A stretch of 64,000 bases of DNA from Diplosphaera chodatii. Lineage: Eukaryota; Chlorophyta; Trebouxiophyceae; Prasiolales; Stichococcaceae. Location: contig JAALGY010000051.1 in NCBI GenBank assembly GCA_032358165.1, positions 248,001 to 312,000 of the forward strand, given 5' to 3'. The number at the start of each line of letters is the position of its first letter. Positions within the stretch are counted from its first letter, which is position 1. This document shows, piece after piece, positions 61,431-64,000 of the stretch. The notes beneath the pieces are model-generated. The model had not been told where the DNA came from. It made no database searches and saw only the letters and a program-made list of their open reading frames with translations. Position numbers and translations under genes: made by a program.

Positions 61431-63635
61431 TCACGCTGCCTGTGGTGGCTGCTTGTCATCGACCATGTCTGTCGGCTCGATGACGTGCGTCTCTCGGCCG
61501 TAAGAAAACAGCTCCTCTTCAACCTGTACACAGGAATGAAGAGATTTTCGACAGGGTCACAGTATATGGCTGCCAGAGGTTTTCTTTCCTGCACCTTTGT
61601 GTTGTGGAATCACTAGCACAGACCGCGGCCCCATGCCATCTGCCAGTGTCTTTGATGCGACGCTGGCAAATGTCACTCCTGGCAGCGCACCACGGAGGGG
61701 GTGCGGCCGATGCCTGCGGAGTCGTATTGCCCGTCGAACGGCAGCTCCGCCAGGTGCCAGCCATAGATGCCGCGCTTCAGGTGCGCCACCTGCGCATGGC
61801 AACCCAACAAACGCTGGTTGTCTCGATCTAACGTCTGCCCATCCAGGCCAGGGTTCAGGAGCACACACCCGCAGCGCAGAACAGGATGCTGAGCATGCTG
61901 CAGCGCAGCATGCGAGCATACATGCAAGCCCAGGTGGGCTTGCCTGATGATTTACTGCCACAGAGTGAATGTAGCACTGATTACAGACTTGCTGCTCAGT
62001 GGCACTTTGTGAGCACCTTTTCCCGTGGGATCCCGCTGGCGGGGTCCGCGAGCAGGTTGTACGCCGCCTTGAGCGAGCGGCTGATCTTACCGTGCGGGAA
62101 GTTCTCGTTCGGGATGAGAGTGCCTGCGCCAGAGGGATCCCGTGTTCGCGGCTGTTTGCAGCTGGTGACCGTTCATGTGTGCCTATCCATGCGCAGTGCC
62201 TGCATCATCATTGTCCAGCGGCCTCTGCTCGTTGGCAATCACACTCCGGCGCACCTCCAATATCGCACATCAAGATGACGCCACGGTCGCCTGCACAGCA
62301 CGCCCATAGTATCAGTCGCAATAGACCGGCATCAACGTGCTGTGGATCGATGATGACGCCACGTTCAAAGTGCACCTTGCTTACCAAGCGGCGCGATTGG
62401 CAGAAGTCTGTGTGTTTGGACACGATATTTCCAGGATTCAAGCGTGCCCAGCATGACTTACGTGCACTTCTTGCAAGCGACCACAGCTGCTGCGGGACCC
62501 TGGCAACATGCCGCAAGCAGCAGCCTGGGCACTGCTGCCAGCAGGCGGCCAACACCCACCTGCGGCGGCGCGCAGGTCCTGCAGGAAGGCGTCGTTGGTC
62601 TCCACGGGCTTGACGCCCATGCTGCTGAAGCACGCCGCCCGGATCCAGGCCTTCACGCCCGCGCTCTTCAGGTCCGTCTGCAGTCAAGGCGGTCAAGATG
62701 TTGTGACGCGATCGTGATGCGACCAGATTCCGCAGCGTGAAATGCCCACAGGGGCTGTGAATTTTGAATGCGCCTGCAGCAATGCACGTGCAGCTAACAG
62801 GCAGACTCCTTACACCACTCGAGCTGCTTGTTTCAACTCAGCCATGCTCAAGGCTTGTTGACCACCTCCTTGTACAGCTGCACGTTGACGGCGCCCTGAG
62901 GGTGCGACTCGGCGAAGCGCGATGCCGGGCGCAGGTCGATCAGCACCCAGTCGCCGGACTGCACCATGTTGTTAGCTTCCAGCGGCGGCGTGCTCTCAAA
63001 CGCCTGTGTGAGCAATGCACCAGAACTCAGGTATCAGGTAAGCAACGACCACACCACGCATACACGGGTGACGCGCCGCGGAGACGTGATGCCGCTGACA
63101 CGGTGGCACGCACACTTTTTGGCGCTACAGGCGGGTCTTTTAATTGAACGGCACCTGGCTGGTCAGGAAGCCCTGCATGGCGGGCCAGGGCGTGCGGCGC
63201 TCCGTCCAGCTGCGTTCCCGGTCCAGCTGCGCCTGCTGCTGCACATGCAGCATGGTTGGGCAACGCACTGTGTGAAGCTTACGGGGCAAGTATGAACAGA
63301 CAACAACATGATCTATGTGACAGAGTGAGCGACCCCGTGACATCGAGGTCCTTCTGCTGCCAAGGTGTCGTCCTACTGAACCAGCCTTTGACCTGTGATC
63401 TATCCCTGATCAGTGCGTGTCAGGAATTTGAAATCGCTTTCTGCAAATGCACGAGGCGGCAACATCAAGTTGGATGCTGCCAAGCATGGCGGCGCACCTG
63501 CCCGACCCCGCCGGTGGCTGCAGCCACGATGCGTGCCGCCGGTCGCCGAGGCACCCGTGCCGCTGTGCATGGCGCACGGTGCGCCGACGTCCCTCTCCTT
63601 GCGCCTGCGGAGCGCGCCACCCCCTCAGATGACAT
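61431..63635 (-). CDS. Plastid rhodanese-like domain protein (STR14-like), 8 exons
   Basis: Predicted chloroplast protein with a single rhodanese domain, resembling Arabidopsis rhodanese-like protein 14. Exons 63635-63498, 63238-63155, 63003-62866, 62677-62560, 62290-62255, 62123-62017, 61789-61691 and 61523-61431 join to about 270 aa. The N-terminus (MSSEGVARSAGARRGTS.., ending VAAAT) looks like a transit peptide. Domain blocks: GDWVLIDLRPASRFAESHPQ, GAVNVQLYKE, a family-specific insert MGVKPVETNDAFLQDLR, the active-site loop VILMCDIGGT with a Cys at the catalytic position, GKISRSLKAAYNLL, and HLKRGIYGWHLAELPFDG. The C-terminal exon adds an acidic tail. The loop after the Cys lacks the Arg of canonical sulfurtransferases, so sulfur transfer is not assured. 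Confidence 0.85.
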
Positions 63636-64000
63636 GTTTGACTGAAGTCCCAAGGTGGTGGTGTAGGCGGGCAACTAGCACTGCGCCAGGTTCCAATGCA
63701 GTCTTATCCAGAGCGCACACTTAGAGCTCCTTTCTGCAGTCAAATCAGCACTAGATGGCCTGTTTGGTCAGTCCACAAATCCGTGTGTCAGCAGGAGCCG
63801 TGCCATAGTAGGTCGTGACCCCATCAGCACGACTGTCGCAAGGTAATGCGTCCGTCTCAATATCAGAAGCTAGATCGTTAGCTCATCCCCAATCGGCCGG
63901 CATTGTGCGATTCTAAGCACAACCAGCCGCGAAAGGCTGCAACTGCACCTGCATGATTGGGTGCCGAGACCAACTGTGTCTGCAGCGTCCTTGACGCCAT
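63636..64000. other. 5' flank of the rhodanese gene, window edge
   Basis: Upstream region of the minus-strand rhodanese gene, reaching the window end. It should hold its promoter; no coding exon is supported. Confidence 0.35.

Noticed and set aside
62340..62420. Possible alternative rhodanese exon on the minus strand (KVHFERGVIIDPQ).
   Set aside because: Using it breaks phase with the neighbours, while the GDRGVILMCDIGG exon fits family and phase.

Overview
The window is nuclear DNA of a eukaryote, most likely a unicellular green alga (Chlorophyta; Trebouxiophyceae-like, which is inference). The reasons are: GC-rich intron-dense genes on both strands; plant-lineage proteins (a B3 DNA-binding domain, a plastid-type rhodanese, DUF3054 with a transit-peptide-like N-terminus); and core eukaryotic genes (gamma-tubulin, UTP20, PARL, ATP10). 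There are no operons, CRISPR arrays, rRNA genes, confident tRNA genes or recognisable transposons. Gene models were built by hand: conserved exon peptides were joined at GT-AG (rarely GC-AG) borders and checked for intron-phase agreement.

Layout, left to right. 366-4388 (-): purple acid phosphatase, 11 exons. 5220-8655 (+): PARL-type mitochondrial rhomboid protease, 9 exons. 9549-19839 (-): four tandem copies (A, B, C, D) of a seven-exon SDR-like Rossmann-fold gene whose cofactor and catalytic motifs have all drifted; this is the most unusual part of the window. 20856-23218 (-): ATP10-like F1Fo ATP synthase assembly factor, divergent from 23620-25290 (+): a DUF3054 membrane protein with a plastid-type leader. 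25713-50140 (-): one giant gene of about 55 exons for UTP20, the HEAT-repeat SSU-processome protein, covering 38% of the window. 51389-55799 (+): B3-domain transcription factor. 57127-60929 (+): gamma-tubulin. 61431-63635 (-): STR14-like plastid rhodanese.

The genes do not form one pathway. They are a normal mix of organelle biogenesis (PARL, ATP10), ribosome assembly (UTP20), microtubule nucleation (gamma-tubulin), phosphate metabolism, plastid sulfur/redox and transcription. The SDR-like array is the only local expansion. Its four copies share exon lengths and splice phases and have no internal stop codons, yet each lacks the canonical SDR glycine motif, the NNAG motif and the YxxxK lysine, which suggests a retained family of pseudoenzymes or of enzymes with altered chemistry. 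Other oddities are a compensated frameshift in the phosphatase exon that carries GNHE, four apparent GC-AG introns in the B3 and gamma-tubulin genes, and large low-complexity insertions in ATP10 and the phosphatase.
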